DNA of 64,000 nt from Kumtagia sp964244725. Its GTDB lineage: Bacteria; Pseudomonadota; Alphaproteobacteria; Rhizobiales; Rhizobiaceae. The stretch is from positions 15,272 through 79,271 of the forward strand of contig CAXTJQ010000017.1 in NCBI GenBank assembly GCA_964244725.1. The letters are read 5' to 3'. Within the stretch, counting starts at the first letter, position 1; each line of letters begins with the position of its first letter. Under the pieces are notes generated by a model. It did no database searches, was not told where the DNA came from, and was given only the letters and a program-made list of their open reading frames with translations. The position numbers and the translations under genes were made by a program. Below are positions 16,954 through 25,559 of the stretch, in pieces.

Positions 16954-16999
16954 GCTGGACTCCTCTGCGGAGCTATTTCCCGCCCGTCCGACAATTACT

Positions 17000-17031
17000 G
17001 AACATCTGTATTTTTATCAAGACGAATGTTC
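17000..17031. promoter_or_regulatory. 32-bp inverted-repeat operator candidate (copy 1)
   Basis: Arms GAACAT (17000-17005) and ATGTTC (17026-17031) are separated by exactly 20 bp. The core contains TTTTTATCAAGA, which on the gene strand reads TTGATAAA and may serve as a -35 box. It lies 46 bp before the start of the SAF oxidoreductase gene. A second element with the same arms, the same 20-bp spacing and a related core lies at 25560-25591 before the importer operon. The likely binder is the SorC-family regulator encoded at 18803-19858. Confidence 0.75.
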
Positions 17032-17117
17032 CGGATTTGTGACCGTCGGGTTGACTTCGGCCAAGTGATGCCGATCCGACGGGCAAGGCGGAGAAGCATT
17101 CCGGGCGCCGCCGCCGT

Positions 17118-17750
17118 TCAGGCGATGCGCAGCTTTTCGGGATTATTCCCGGACAGCACCTTCTTGATCGCCGATCGTTCCCGCGCGAGCGTCGGGAATT
17201 GCCAGTTGGGCTTGAGTCCGAGGAAATGGTCGAAGAAGGCGATAGTGCTGTTGGGGTCCTCGACGGCATTCTCGCGGAACGACCACCATGTCCGGAGATC
17301 GGACGCCACCCTGTCGAGATCGCGGGACACGCCGAACTCCTGCTCGTGAACGGCGGCGACCGCGCAAACGCAGAAATTGGTATAGAGAAAGCCTTCCGGC
17401 CAGAAACGCACGATTTCGAGCGTCTCTTCGTCGGCGACATCGTCAAAGCCGCCGTCCGCAACGAAGGTCGCAGGCTTGAAGCGCACGAGTTCGCGAAGAG
17501 CGAGTCCGGCGACATAGGCGATGTAGTCCTCGCGGTCTGCCATGGCCGCCTTGTCCTGCGCGGATACCGCGCCGATCCAGTCGAAGAAAACCTGGTTCAG
17601 AAGCTTGTCGTCGATTCGATAGGAAATACCGAAACGGGACCTGATCAACTCGGCATTGTTCTTGAAGGCGGTCGTGAACCAGCGCAACTGGCGCAGCCGG
17701 TGGCGCAGGTCCGGTATGGACGCCAGGTCGTCCTTTGCTGTCAAATCCAT
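17118..17750 (-). CDS. Protein of unknown function in the SorC/ABC/E1-E2 locus (210 aa)
   Basis: A 210-residue soluble protein with no recognised domain. It starts MDLTAKDDLASIPDLRHRLRQ and contains aromatic-rich segments such as WFTTAFKNNAELIRSRFG and FWPEGFLYTNFCVCAVAAVH. No signal peptide or clear membrane segment is seen. Composition and third-position GC match its neighbours, so it is likely a real gene. It lies downstream of another unknown gene (17873-18667) on the same strand and upstream of the operator at 17000. The start at 17750 has only modest ribosome-binding support (AGAGGGAAC). Confidence 0.75.
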   Translation of the reverse strand: MDLTAKDDLASIPDLRHRLRQLRWFTTAFKNNAELIRSRFGISYRIDDKLLNQVFFDWIGAVSAQDKAAMADREDYIAYVAGLALRELVRFKPATFVADGGFDDVADEETLEIVRFWPEGFLYTNFCVCAVAAVHEQEFGVSRDLDRVASDLRTWWSFRENAVEDPNSTIAFFDHFLGLKPNWQFPTLARERSAIKKVLSGNNPEKLRIA

Positions 17751-17872
17751 TGTTCGGTTCCCTCTGCGCCAACCCGAACGCCAACCGATGCGGGCACGCA
17801 TCGTCATGTACATATGTCCTAAAGGAAGAGCAAAGGTTCTCCCGCTGAGCTTCCGACAAAGCCCGGTCCCGC

Positions 17873-18667
17873 TCAGGGCAGGTGAGCGATGAGTTCGGCG
17901 AACGCACGCGCGAGGTGCTCCGGCTGTTCCTGCTCGGACATCGCTTTTTCCAGTGCGGCGTAGCGGGCGTCCACCGCCGCGCACACGCCCGCATAGACCG
18001 TGTCGTCCGGCGAAAGAGTATCGCGGTGATAGGTGGCGACGGCGGTGGCGAGTCCGACCGCCGAGGCGACGTAGGTCACGGCGTTGAGCGGCCTGCCATC
18101 CGCCTCGGCATCGATGTGCCGCGGCGCCAGAACCGGATGCGTACGGGCTAAGGCGCGCGCCATGGCAGCGCAATCCCGGGCCACCGCTTCGAGCGATGGA
18201 ATGTTGGAATGATCCGCGCCGGCGCGCGATAAACTCCATTCCTTTGCTGCAAGACGGTAGGCGGCGGCGAAGAGTTGCTCGCTTACGCGCGGATTTGAGC
18301 TGCCCTTCGCACGCAGAATCTGTTTGGCGGCGAAGTAGCTTTCGCGCGCGAACAGCGCCTGGCCCGACCGGGATGCCGCGCCCGTGTACCGGTCGAGCGG
18401 ATAGGCGCGCGCCTCGTTGAAATGCGCCTGCGGATCGGAGGACAGGAAGCCGATCGCGACGGTTTCCAGCGTCTGCAAAGCGTTGTCGGAAAAGTCCGCG
18501 ATCTTGCGGCCGAGCCCGGATACGGTGGGCGGAAGATCGCCGCCACGCGGCCCTGCCGCCCCGCTGACGCGGGTTGTTTGCGAGCGCATTTCGCGCGCGA
18601 CGAAACGCGCGTCGCGCAGGCGCTCCTTCACTTTAACCTTGAATTCCCGAGGCAGAAAGGACGTCAT
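17873..18667 (-). CDS. Protein of unknown function divergent from the SorC regulator (264 aa)
   Basis: A 264-residue, mostly helical protein, start MTSFLPREFKVKVKERL. It is rich in Ala and Arg, and a middle segment (FARESYFAAKQILRAKG, then VSEQLFAAAYRLAAKEWSL) looks like helical repeats. No signal peptide is seen, and I recognise no enzyme motif. It is transcribed divergently from the regulator gene with about 135 bp between the starts, and the 210-aa unknown gene follows on the same strand 122 bp later. This placement argues for a role in the same locus, but no function can be assigned. Confidence 0.75.
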   Translation of the reverse strand: MTSFLPREFKVKVKERLRDARFVAREMRSQTTRVSGAAGPRGGDLPPTVSGLGRKIADFSDNALQTLETVAIGFLSSDPQAHFNEARAYPLDRYTGAASRSGQALFARESYFAAKQILRAKGSSNPRVSEQLFAAAYRLAAKEWSLSRAGADHSNIPSLEAVARDCAAMARALARTHPVLAPRHIDAEADGRPLNAVTYVASAVGLATAVATYHRDTLSPDDTVYAGVCAAVDARYAALEKAMSEQEQPEHLARAFAELIAHLP

Positions 18668-18802
18668 GGGCGCACCGTTCGATGGTCCAGAGCTTGCCGT
18701 GTCATGATAGACAAATCTCCGTCGCAAAGCTATGGCACCGGCGCCGCCCCATCCACAATCTCGTCCGCGTCTGATGATGCGATCGAGGGAGTCCAGACGA
18801 AT

Positions 18803-19858
18803 ATGCGTCAGCGCAAGAGGGTTTCCAGAGATCCCGAGATGCTGTTCGGGGAAGCCGTCAGGGGCTCGAGCCAGGCGGACCGCGTGCGCGTGCGGGCGGC
18901 CTGGATGTACTATGTCGAGCAACTGACGCAGAACGAAATCGCGACGATACTGGACATCGGCCGCGTCACCGTTGTCAGGCTGCTTGCCGACGCGCGAGCC
19001 CGCAAGGAAGTCAACATCACGATCAACGGCAAGGTCTCCGAGACCATCGAGGTCGAACGCGCGCTGGAGGAGACGTTCGGCGTCGGCAAGGCGATCGTCG
19101 CGCCGCTGTCGTCGCCGAACGCCGATCCGGTCCCCGTCATCGCCGCGGCCGCCGGCGACTACATTTCCCAGATCGCCACGTCGAACATGCGTCTCGGTGT
19201 CGGCTGGGGCAGAACGCTTTACAGCACATTGCCCTTCATAAGGGGACAGTCGCTGACCGGATTTCGCGTCTACTCGCTGCTTGGCGGCATCATCCAGGCG
19301 CGGCGCTTCAACCCGGCGGAATTCGCCTGGCAGCTGGCCGAATTGTTCCAGGGCGAAGGGTTCCTGGTGCCGGCGCCGGCGATCGTCGACAGCGTCGAGA
19401 CCAAGCGCGCGCTTATCGAGAGATGCGGGCTGAACAGCATCTTCGAAATGGCCGAGGACCTCGACGCCGTGCTGCTCAGCGTCGGCGGGCACACCGCGGC
19501 GGCGACTTCCTATCGTGTCGGATATCTCACCGACGAGCAGCACGATACGTTGGTGGCCGCCGGCGCCATCGGCGATCTGCTGTTCCACTTCTTCAACGTC
19601 GAGGGCAAGCTGGTCGATCATGAGATCAACGAGAGGGTGATGTCGGTTGGAATCGACCGGCTGCGCAAAGCCCCCATCCGACTGCTTGCATCCGGCGGAC
19701 CGGAAAAAGTCAGCGCGCTGATCGGGGCGATGAGACTGGTCGACCCTACGGTTCTCATCACCGACGAGATGACGGCGACCAGCATGATGGCGACGGTAGC
19801 CGAGCTCCAGGCCGGCGGAAAGAAGAGGCCCTCCAAGACGCTCAAACTCGCCTCTTGA
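18803..19858 (+). CDS. SorC-family (DeoR-type/EryD-like) transcriptional regulator
   Basis: A 351-residue regulator. The N-terminal helix-turn-helix lies in AAWMYYVEQLTQNEIATILDIGRVTVVRLL with recognition helix near VTVVRLLADAR. The rest is the sugar-phosphate-binding SorC domain (LGVGWGRTLYSTL; SVGGHTAAATSYRVGYL; MSVGIDRLRKAPIRLLASGG). Family members such as SorC, LsrR and EryD respond to phosphorylated sugars. It sits between the importer-kinase operon and the oxidoreductase-E1-E2 operon and is the obvious candidate to bind the two 32-bp elements. An in-frame start at 18704 would add 33 residues; 18803 gives a more usual length. Confidence 0.92.
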   Translation: MRQRKRVSRDPEMLFGEAVRGSSQADRVRVRAAWMYYVEQLTQNEIATILDIGRVTVVRLLADARARKEVNITINGKVSETIEVERALEETFGVGKAIVAPLSSPNADPVPVIAAAAGDYISQIATSNMRLGVGWGRTLYSTLPFIRGQSLTGFRVYSLLGGIIQARRFNPAEFAWQLAELFQGEGFLVPAPAIVDSVETKRALIERCGLNSIFEMAEDLDAVLLSVGGHTAAATSYRVGYLTDEQHDTLVAAGAIGDLLFHFFNVEGKLVDHEINERVMSVGIDRLRKAPIRLLASGGPEKVSALIGAMRLVDPTVLITDEMTATSMMATVAELQAGGKKRPSKTLKLAS

Positions 19859-19928
19859 AAGTCCAAGCGGCAGCAAGCCCCAGGAGGAAAGTCGAAATTT
19901 CTGGCGCCGCGCGTCGGCCGCACGCAAT

Positions 19929-20888
19929 CTACGCGGCGCTCGCGGTGCTTTTCCTTCGGGTTTTGCCTGCAAATTCCGCCGTATGGTCAAACGACGTGAC
20001 GCCGGCCTGGCTGCCGAGGCCGGTTGCGTTCAGCGCCGAGGTCGCCTGCGCGAAAGTCACCGCGCTGTGGGGATCGAAGCCGCGGTTGTGCGCAGCGGCG
20101 AAGCCCGCGTTGAATGCGTCGCCGCAGCCGCATGTGCATACGACGTCGACCTCGAAGGCCGGAATGTGGAACTCCGTCCCGTCCTGGCTTCTGTAATAGG
20201 CGCCGTTCTCGCCGAGCGTCAGGATGCAGCAGCCGAGCCCTTTGTCCAGCAGGAAGCGAGCCACGCTCCGCATGTCCGTCAATCCCGAGAGCAGGCGCGC
20301 TTCTTCGATCGACGGGAGGAAATAGTCGACATGCGGCAGGAGGCGCGCGATCATCGGCATGTCCTCGCTACGGGCCGATGCGACATCGAGCGTGGTCGTG
20401 CAGCCACGGGCCTTGGCGCGCGTCAACAAATCGATCGTGGGTTCGCCGTCCATGCGGTCCATCAGGCCGGCGCCGCCGATGTGGACGATCGAAGCGTCAA
20501 GGATCGTGTCGAACTGGTCCGGCTCGACGTAGAAGGCGCCTGTCGCGCCGCGCATGTGCATGGCCGGACGCTGGCCGTTGTCCTGCACGGCAACGATACT
20601 TGACGAGGTGCCGACGCCTTCGATCCGTTGCATCATGCCGGTGTCGACGCCGTGCTTGGCGAGCTTGGCCTGAACCCAGTCGCCCATCTCGTCGGCGCCA
20701 AGACCGCCGACCGCCAGCACCTTCATGCCGTATTTGGCGGCGACGATTGCCGCCGCGCCGGCCGCGCCGGATACCGCGATGGCAATCTCCTCCAGGAAGT
20801 CGAATTCGGTCGGACCGGGAATGCGGCGGACCGGCCGGCCGAGGCAGTCGAAAGTGAAGAAACCGATGGAAGCGTAATCGTAGCGCAC
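19929..20888 (-). CDS. PfkB/ribokinase-family sugar kinase with altered anion-hole motif
   Basis: A 319-residue kinase. It has the PfkB N-terminal sugar-binding segments (SGAAGAAAIVAAKYGMKVLAVGGLGADEMGDW) and the C-terminal catalytic segment at 251-263, CTCGCGDAFNAGF. The usual motif is DTxGAGDxF; here the first Asp and the anion-hole Ala are both Cys, while the catalytic Asp257 is kept. It probably phosphorylates the sugar brought in by the adjacent importer, giving the ligand for the SorC regulator. It follows the ATPase gene by 12 bp and ends the importer operon. The substrate cannot be stated. Confidence 0.9.
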   Translation of the reverse strand: MRYDYASIGFFTFDCLGRPVRRIPGPTEFDFLEEIAIAVSGAAGAAAIVAAKYGMKVLAVGGLGADEMGDWVQAKLAKHGVDTGMMQRIEGVGTSSSIVAVQDNGQRPAMHMRGATGAFYVEPDQFDTILDASIVHIGGAGLMDRMDGEPTIDLLTRAKARGCTTTLDVASARSEDMPMIARLLPHVDYFLPSIEEARLLSGLTDMRSVARFLLDKGLGCCILTLGENGAYYRSQDGTEFHIPAFEVDVVCTCGCGDAFNAGFAAAHNRGFDPHSAVTFAQATSALNATGLGSQAGVTSFDHTAEFAGKTRRKSTASAA

Positions 20889-20900
20889 GGGACTGATCCG

Positions 20901-21959
20901 TCAGTTGGCGTGTATGCGTTGACCGGAAGCGGCGTCGAACAGATAGAGGCGGGCAAGATCGAATTGCACCGAAATCGGCGTGTCAAGCGCTTGGCGGAAA
21001 TCGCGATCGGCCTTCACCTCGACGATTGCGGTATCGGTTCGGATTGACAGGAACGTCTGGTCTCCAGTCGGCTCGAGACCGTAAAGCAAACCCTTCACAT
21101 GTCCCGACTTCTCGTCGCAGACGGTCGCGTCCTCGGGCCGGATGCCGAGAACGACTCCTTGCGAGTCCAGGTCCCGAGGCGCCGCCACCTGCACGCCCGG
21201 CGCGTGGAAGACGCCGCCGCGCACGTCGCCCTTGATGAGGTTCATCGGCGGCGAGCCGATGAACCCGGCAACGAAGGTGTTTGCGGGGTTCGAGTAAATG
21301 TCGTCCGGCGTGCCGAGCTGCTGGATACGGCCCTTGTCCATGATGACGATGCGGTCGGCGAGCGTCATGGCCTCGACCTGATCGTGGGTGACGTAGACCG
21401 TGGTGATCTTGAGCTGGCGCTGCACATGCTTCAACTGGACGCGCATCGTGTTGCGCAGCTTGGCGTCGAGGTTGGAGAGCGGCTCGTCCATCAGGAATAC
21501 GCGCGGCTGGCGCACGATGGCGCGCGCCAGCGCTGCTCGCTGCCGCTGTCCACCAGAGAGAGCGCCGGGCTTGCGGTCGAGATATGCGCCGAGGTCGACC
21601 ATCTCGGCCGCCTTGCGCACGCGGGCGTCATGCTCGTTTCCTGGAATGCCGCGCATTCTCAGCGGAAACCGGATGTTCTCGTAGACGGTCATGTTCGGAT
21701 AGAGAGCGTAGCTTTGGAACACCATCGCCACGTCGCGGTCGCGCGGGTCCAGGTCGTTGACCAGCTCGCCGTCGATCCAGATCTCGCCGGACGTCATGTC
21801 GTTCAGCCCCGCGATCATGCGCATCGTGGTGGTCTTGCCGCAGCCCGACGGGCCGAGAAACACCATGAACTCCTCATCGCGGATGTCGAGGTCGACATTG
21901 TCGACGCCGAGGATGGAGCCCCAGCCCTTGGTGACGTTCTTCAACTGAATGCGGGCCAT
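20901..21959 (-). CDS. ABC transporter ATP-binding protein (MalK/UgpC type)
   Basis: A 352-residue ATPase of the carbohydrate uptake family. It has Walker A GPSGCGKT at 36-43, signature GALSGGQRQRAALARAI, Walker B VFLMDEPLSNLDAKLR, the H-loop in TTVYVTHDQVEAM, and a C-terminal TOBE domain (VVLGIRPEDATV) of the kind that can receive regulatory signals. It energises import together with the two permeases just upstream. The gene lies in the order binding protein, permease, permease, ATPase, kinase on the minus strand. Confidence 0.95.
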   Translation of the reverse strand: MARIQLKNVTKGWGSILGVDNVDLDIRDEEFMVFLGPSGCGKTTTMRMIAGLNDMTSGEIWIDGELVNDLDPRDRDVAMVFQSYALYPNMTVYENIRFPLRMRGIPGNEHDARVRKAAEMVDLGAYLDRKPGALSGGQRQRAALARAIVRQPRVFLMDEPLSNLDAKLRNTMRVQLKHVQRQLKITTVYVTHDQVEAMTLADRIVIMDKGRIQQLGTPDDIYSNPANTFVAGFIGSPPMNLIKGDVRGGVFHAPGVQVAAPRDLDSQGVVLGIRPEDATVCDEKSGHVKGLLYGLEPTGDQTFLSIRTDTAIVEVKADRDFRQALDTPISVQFDLARLYLFDAASGQRIHAN

Positions 21960-21993
21960 ATGCTTCTTTCCATGGATGCGGAGCGAACGCAGC

Positions 21994-22836
21994 TCAGCCC
22001 TTGACCGCGCCCATCGTCAGGCCGCGCGACAGGTGCTTCTGGATCAGGATGACCACGAGAAGGATAGGCGCGAAGGCGATGAACGATACGAGGGCGATGG
22101 CGTTGTAGATAATGCCGTCCGATCCGCCTGTGAAATTCGCCAGGGCCACGGACATGGTGTAGGCATTCGCGGTCGACGCGATCAGCAGGGTGAACAGGAA
22201 TTCGTTGATCGCGAAGATCGCGGCGATCACGGATGCTGTTATGATCCCCGGCATGCATGCGGGCACGATGATCTCGCGCAAGATGGTCAGGTCGCTCGCG
22301 CCGTCCGTGCGGGCGGCATCCTCGAGTTCCTTGGGAATATCGAGCATGTAGCTGCGGATGATCCATGTCACGAGCGACAGGTTGATCGCTGCGTAGATCA
22401 GCATCAGCGCCCAGATCGAATCGAGCAGCCCGAGCGTCTTGAACAGGAAGAAGATGGGCACGGCGACGATAGCCGGGGCCATCATGCGGGTCGAGAGGAT
22501 GTAGAAGCCGATGTCTTCCCGGCCCCGGAACTCGTAGCGCGACAGCGCGAACGCCGCGGGGATTGCGAGGATCAGGTCGATGACGACCGATCCTGCCACC
22601 GCGAGGACCGAGTTGCGCAGGTAGCGTGCGACGGGCCAATCGCTGACCAGGAGATGCCACGCATCCAGCGAGAGCGTCGGCCAGTAGATCGGCTGCGGCG
22701 TGATGACCTCGGTACGGGGGCGGAAGCCGATCGACAGGAACCATAGGATCGGCAGCAGGCAGACGGCGGCCCAGCCGCCGAGCACGAGATAGCGCAACAG
22801 CAGGCTTTCGCCGCGGCGTTTTTTCAGTTTGGCCAT
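21994..22836 (-). CDS. Carbohydrate ABC transporter permease (MalG-like)
   Basis: A 280-residue inner-membrane protein with six predicted hydrophobic segments, beginning with LVLGGWAAVCLLPILWFLSIG. The EAA coupling loop is EDAARTDGASDLTILREIIVP at about 200, which contacts the ATPase. It forms the pore with the neighbouring permease. It ends 34 bp before the ATPase gene, and its start is next to the stop of the other permease. The transported sugar is unknown. Confidence 0.94.
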   Translation of the reverse strand: MAKLKKRRGESLLLRYLVLGGWAAVCLLPILWFLSIGFRPRTEVITPQPIYWPTLSLDAWHLLVSDWPVARYLRNSVLAVAGSVVIDLILAIPAAFALSRYEFRGREDIGFYILSTRMMAPAIVAVPIFFLFKTLGLLDSIWALMLIYAAINLSLVTWIIRSYMLDIPKELEDAARTDGASDLTILREIIVPACMPGIITASVIAAIFAINEFLFTLLIASTANAYTMSVALANFTGGSDGIIYNAIALVSFIAFAPILLVVILIQKHLSRGLTMGAVKG

Positions 22837-22837
22837 C

Positions 22838-23785
22838 CTAGTCCTTTCCCGACTTGAAGGCGCGCTTCACCACGGTCTGCGCGACCAGCACCGTCAGGGC
22901 GAGCATCAGCACGGAAGCCGCCGAGGCATATCCGAAGCTGAACATGCGGAATCCCTGGCGGTAGATGAAGTAACTCATCGTCTCGGTCGCCCCGCCGGGC
23001 GACCCCTGCGTCATGACGAAGACGTTGGTGAACATGGTGGTGATGTCGATGCCGCGCAGGGTGACGGCGACCGCCATGATCGGGCGCATCATCGGCAACG
23101 ATATGTTCCAGAAGATTGCCGGCCAGCTGGCTCCATCGAGGCGAGCGGCCTCTTCCATCTCCTGATCCTGGCCCTGCAGGCCGGCTACGAAGATGATGAA
23201 CAGGAACGGCGTCCACTGCCAGACATCGGCGACGATCAGCGTCAGGCGGGCGAGCCAGACCGACCCGATCCAGTCCACATTGCCATGCACGAGCCCAAGC
23301 GACATCATCAGGTCGGAAATCACCCGGCCGTCGTTGAACGCCAGCTTCCAGATGAAGGCCACCGCCGACGGCATGAACAGCATCGGCATCAGGAAGACGA
23401 TGCGCCAGCCGCGAACCAGCGGGTCGCGATAGGCGAAATAGGCGAGCGTCAGCGCGATGGCGGTCTGCAGGCTGAGCGAAATGCCGCCGATGATCGCGGT
23501 GTTGCCGAGGGCCGCCCAGAATTCGCGGTCCTGAAGGATGGCGCGGTAGTTGTCGAAGCCCGCCCAGTTCCAATTCAGGAACCGGACGACGAAAAAGCTC
23601 TGGTAGATTGCGAAGAGACCGGGATAGAGCGTGATCGCCAGAAGATACAGCATCGCCGGGGCGAGCAGCAGATAGGGAAAGGCCGCGCGCCGCGCCGGGC
23701 TGCGGCGTCGTCGCGCCATCCCATAACGGACGGAGGCGGCTGACGCCGCCTCCATTGTGCGAGCCGAGGGAGTGTCGCTCGCCAT
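22838..23785 (-). CDS. Carbohydrate ABC transporter permease (MalF-like)
   Basis: A 315-residue membrane protein with hydrophobic segments such as FPYLLLAPAMLYLLAITLYPG near the N-terminus. The EAA loop is EEAARLDGASWPAIFWNISLPM. The start at 23785 lies just beyond the stop of the binding-protein gene; a start at 23845 would overlap that gene by about 56 bp and is less likely. It pairs with the MalG-like permease. Confidence 0.93.
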   Translation of the reverse strand: MASDTPSARTMEAASAASVRYGMARRRRSPARRAAFPYLLLAPAMLYLLAITLYPGLFAIYQSFFVVRFLNWNWAGFDNYRAILQDREFWAALGNTAIIGGISLSLQTAIALTLAYFAYRDPLVRGWRIVFLMPMLFMPSAVAFIWKLAFNDGRVISDLMMSLGLVHGNVDWIGSVWLARLTLIVADVWQWTPFLFIIFVAGLQGQDQEMEEAARLDGASWPAIFWNISLPMMRPIMAVAVTLRGIDITTMFTNVFVMTQGSPGGATETMSYFIYRQGFRMFSFGYASAASVLMLALTVLVAQTVVKRAFKSGKD

Positions 23786-23789
23786 AAAG

Positions 23790-25358
23790 TCAGAACGGCA
23801 TCGGCTTGCCGGCTCCGACGTAGAGACCCGGCGCGACATCGGCATAGTTAATCGGCTGTGCGCCGTCCTTGAAGCCGTTCTTCTCCATGATCGTCTTCCA
23901 GGCGGTCTGGCCGTTGTCCAGCGCTTCCTTGGCCGAGATCTGGCCGGTGATCGCCCGGTTGATCTCGTTGCCGAGGGCCTGTTCCATTTCGAACATGCCA
24001 GGCAGACGCGGCGAGCACCAGGCGTGGTCCAAGCTGTCGGCCCAGACCTTCATCGGCTGCGAGACGGCGCGGAGCTTTTCGTTGGCCAGCACCGAGCGGT
24101 AGCCCGGCGCTACGCCATTGGCGTTGGCTTCGTTCATCGCCATGATCGAGGCCGTCGTCAGGAAGGCGAGCATCAGGAACGCGCCTTCCGGATTCTTTGA
24201 CGTCGCGGTCACGACCGATGTCGAACCGGCTATGTTCGGCGGCGCGAAGTTCCCGCCCTTGACCCGCGGCTCGTAAATGGTAACGAAATCGCCGACGATT
24301 TTCGACTGGTCGGGGCGCATCGCCTGCGTGCCCGAATCCTGCCAGCTGATATTGGCCGCCACCTGTCCGCCTAGCCAGGCGGCGCGATTTTCGCCCCAGC
24401 CGGCGCCGGACACGCCTTCGATGGCGTTTTTGGACAACGCCAGGACATCTTCCAGGCCCTTCACGCCGGCGTCGCTGTTCAAGGTCGGGTTCCACTTGTC
24501 GTCGAACAGCATCATCCCGTGCTGCGCCGCGACATGCTCCCAGGTATAGGTCGACCAGAAGCCGCGCGCGCCAAGCATGCCGATGCCTGCCACACCGCCG
24601 CCCAGCTTGTTGGCCTCGGCGGTGACCCGGATCAGTTCCTCGTAGCTCGGGACCGACTTTGAAAGGTCGATCGGACCCCCCAGAATCTTTTCCATGACCG
24701 TTTTGCGCAGATGGACCATCTGGATGTCGCAGTCGAAGGGAATGCCGACCAGCTTGCCGTTCACATAGCCATAGTTGAGCCGATAAGTGTCGTAGAAGTC
24801 GTCCAGCGGGAGCTTCCACTTGGCGGCGTACTCGTCGAGCGGCGCCAGAAATCCGGGGGCCGCGAAGTCGCCGAGCCAGGCCGAGAAGAACTGCAGCGCG
24901 TCGAAGGACGCGTTGCCGGAAATGAACTCGGAAATGGCCTTGTCGTAAATGCTGTCGTCCGGGATCGGAACCAGCTCCACCTTGATGCCAGAGAGCTGCT
25001 CGAAAGGCTTCAGGCCCTCGGCCGCCGATTCTTGGTCGGCGGCGCCGATGGCGAAGCGAACGGTCGTGCCGGCGAATTCGCCCCGCACCTTCTCCCAGTC
25101 GACGGTGCGGATCCAGTCCTTGGCCGGATCCCACAGTTCGTCGGCATCGCCGAGCTTGTAGAGGTCGCGGTATTCCTTCTTGACGTAGCCGCCGACATTG
25201 ATTTTGGCCAGCACGTCGGCAGGATTCATGGCCGCCTGCGCGAAACTACGACGGACGTTGAAGAGCGATACGCCGCCTGCGGCGACAGCCGTTGCGCCGA
25301 CGGCCGTGGTCGTCATGAGGAACGAGCGGCGCGATACCTTCTGAATTCCACTTTGCAT
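23790..25358 (-). CDS. Periplasmic sugar-binding protein of ABC importer, twin-arginine signal
   Basis: A 522-residue family-1-type extracellular solute-binding protein. The N-terminus carries a Tat motif (SRRSFLM, Arg at 10 and 11) before a hydrophobic stretch, so it is likely exported folded. The mature protein has the usual long two-lobed pattern (GIKVELVPIPDDSIYDKA; FFSAWLGDFAAPGFLAPLDEYA). It is longer than a typical maltose-binding protein. The start 25358 follows a strong GGAGGAT site. It is the first gene of the importer-kinase operon, with the second 32-bp element about 200 bp upstream. The ligand cannot be read from sequence. Confidence 0.93.
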   Translation of the reverse strand: MQSGIQKVSRRSFLMTTTAVGATAVAAGGVSLFNVRRSFAQAAMNPADVLAKINVGGYVKKEYRDLYKLGDADELWDPAKDWIRTVDWEKVRGEFAGTTVRFAIGAADQESAAEGLKPFEQLSGIKVELVPIPDDSIYDKAISEFISGNASFDALQFFSAWLGDFAAPGFLAPLDEYAAKWKLPLDDFYDTYRLNYGYVNGKLVGIPFDCDIQMVHLRKTVMEKILGGPIDLSKSVPSYEELIRVTAEANKLGGGVAGIGMLGARGFWSTYTWEHVAAQHGMMLFDDKWNPTLNSDAGVKGLEDVLALSKNAIEGVSGAGWGENRAAWLGGQVAANISWQDSGTQAMRPDQSKIVGDFVTIYEPRVKGGNFAPPNIAGSTSVVTATSKNPEGAFLMLAFLTTASIMAMNEANANGVAPGYRSVLANEKLRAVSQPMKVWADSLDHAWCSPRLPGMFEMEQALGNEINRAITGQISAKEALDNGQTAWKTIMEKNGFKDGAQPINYADVAPGLYVGAGKPMPF

Positions 25359-25510
25359 TGCAGATCCTCCCAAACCCGCCCAGAAACACCGTGCGTCGCT
25401 TGCGGGCCGGCGACGAGGTCCTGTTCAATCGCGGTTCCCCAAGGGAGCGCGATTTATCGATCTTCCGCGGCCCGCGCGCGAGCCCGGCCGCTTGTACATC
25501 TTCCGTATAT

Positions 25511-25536
25511 TGAACCCTATCAGATCCTCCGGTTCA
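25511..25536. promoter_or_regulatory. Smaller inverted repeat in the importer leader
   Basis: Perfect 6-bp arms TGAACC (25511-25516) and GGTTCA (25531-25536) with 14 bp between. The TGAAC/GTTCA cores match those of the 32-bp elements, but the spacing is 6 bp shorter. It could be an auxiliary binding site, or chance. Confidence 0.35.
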
Positions 25537-25559
25537 CCAGTGTCGTTTGTAAAAAATAT

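Noticed and set aside
12202..25358. Standard erythritol (ery) operon
   Set aside because: The SorC regulator resembles EryD, but there is no FGGY-type EryA kinase and no EryB/EryC-like dehydrogenases; the genes differ in kind.
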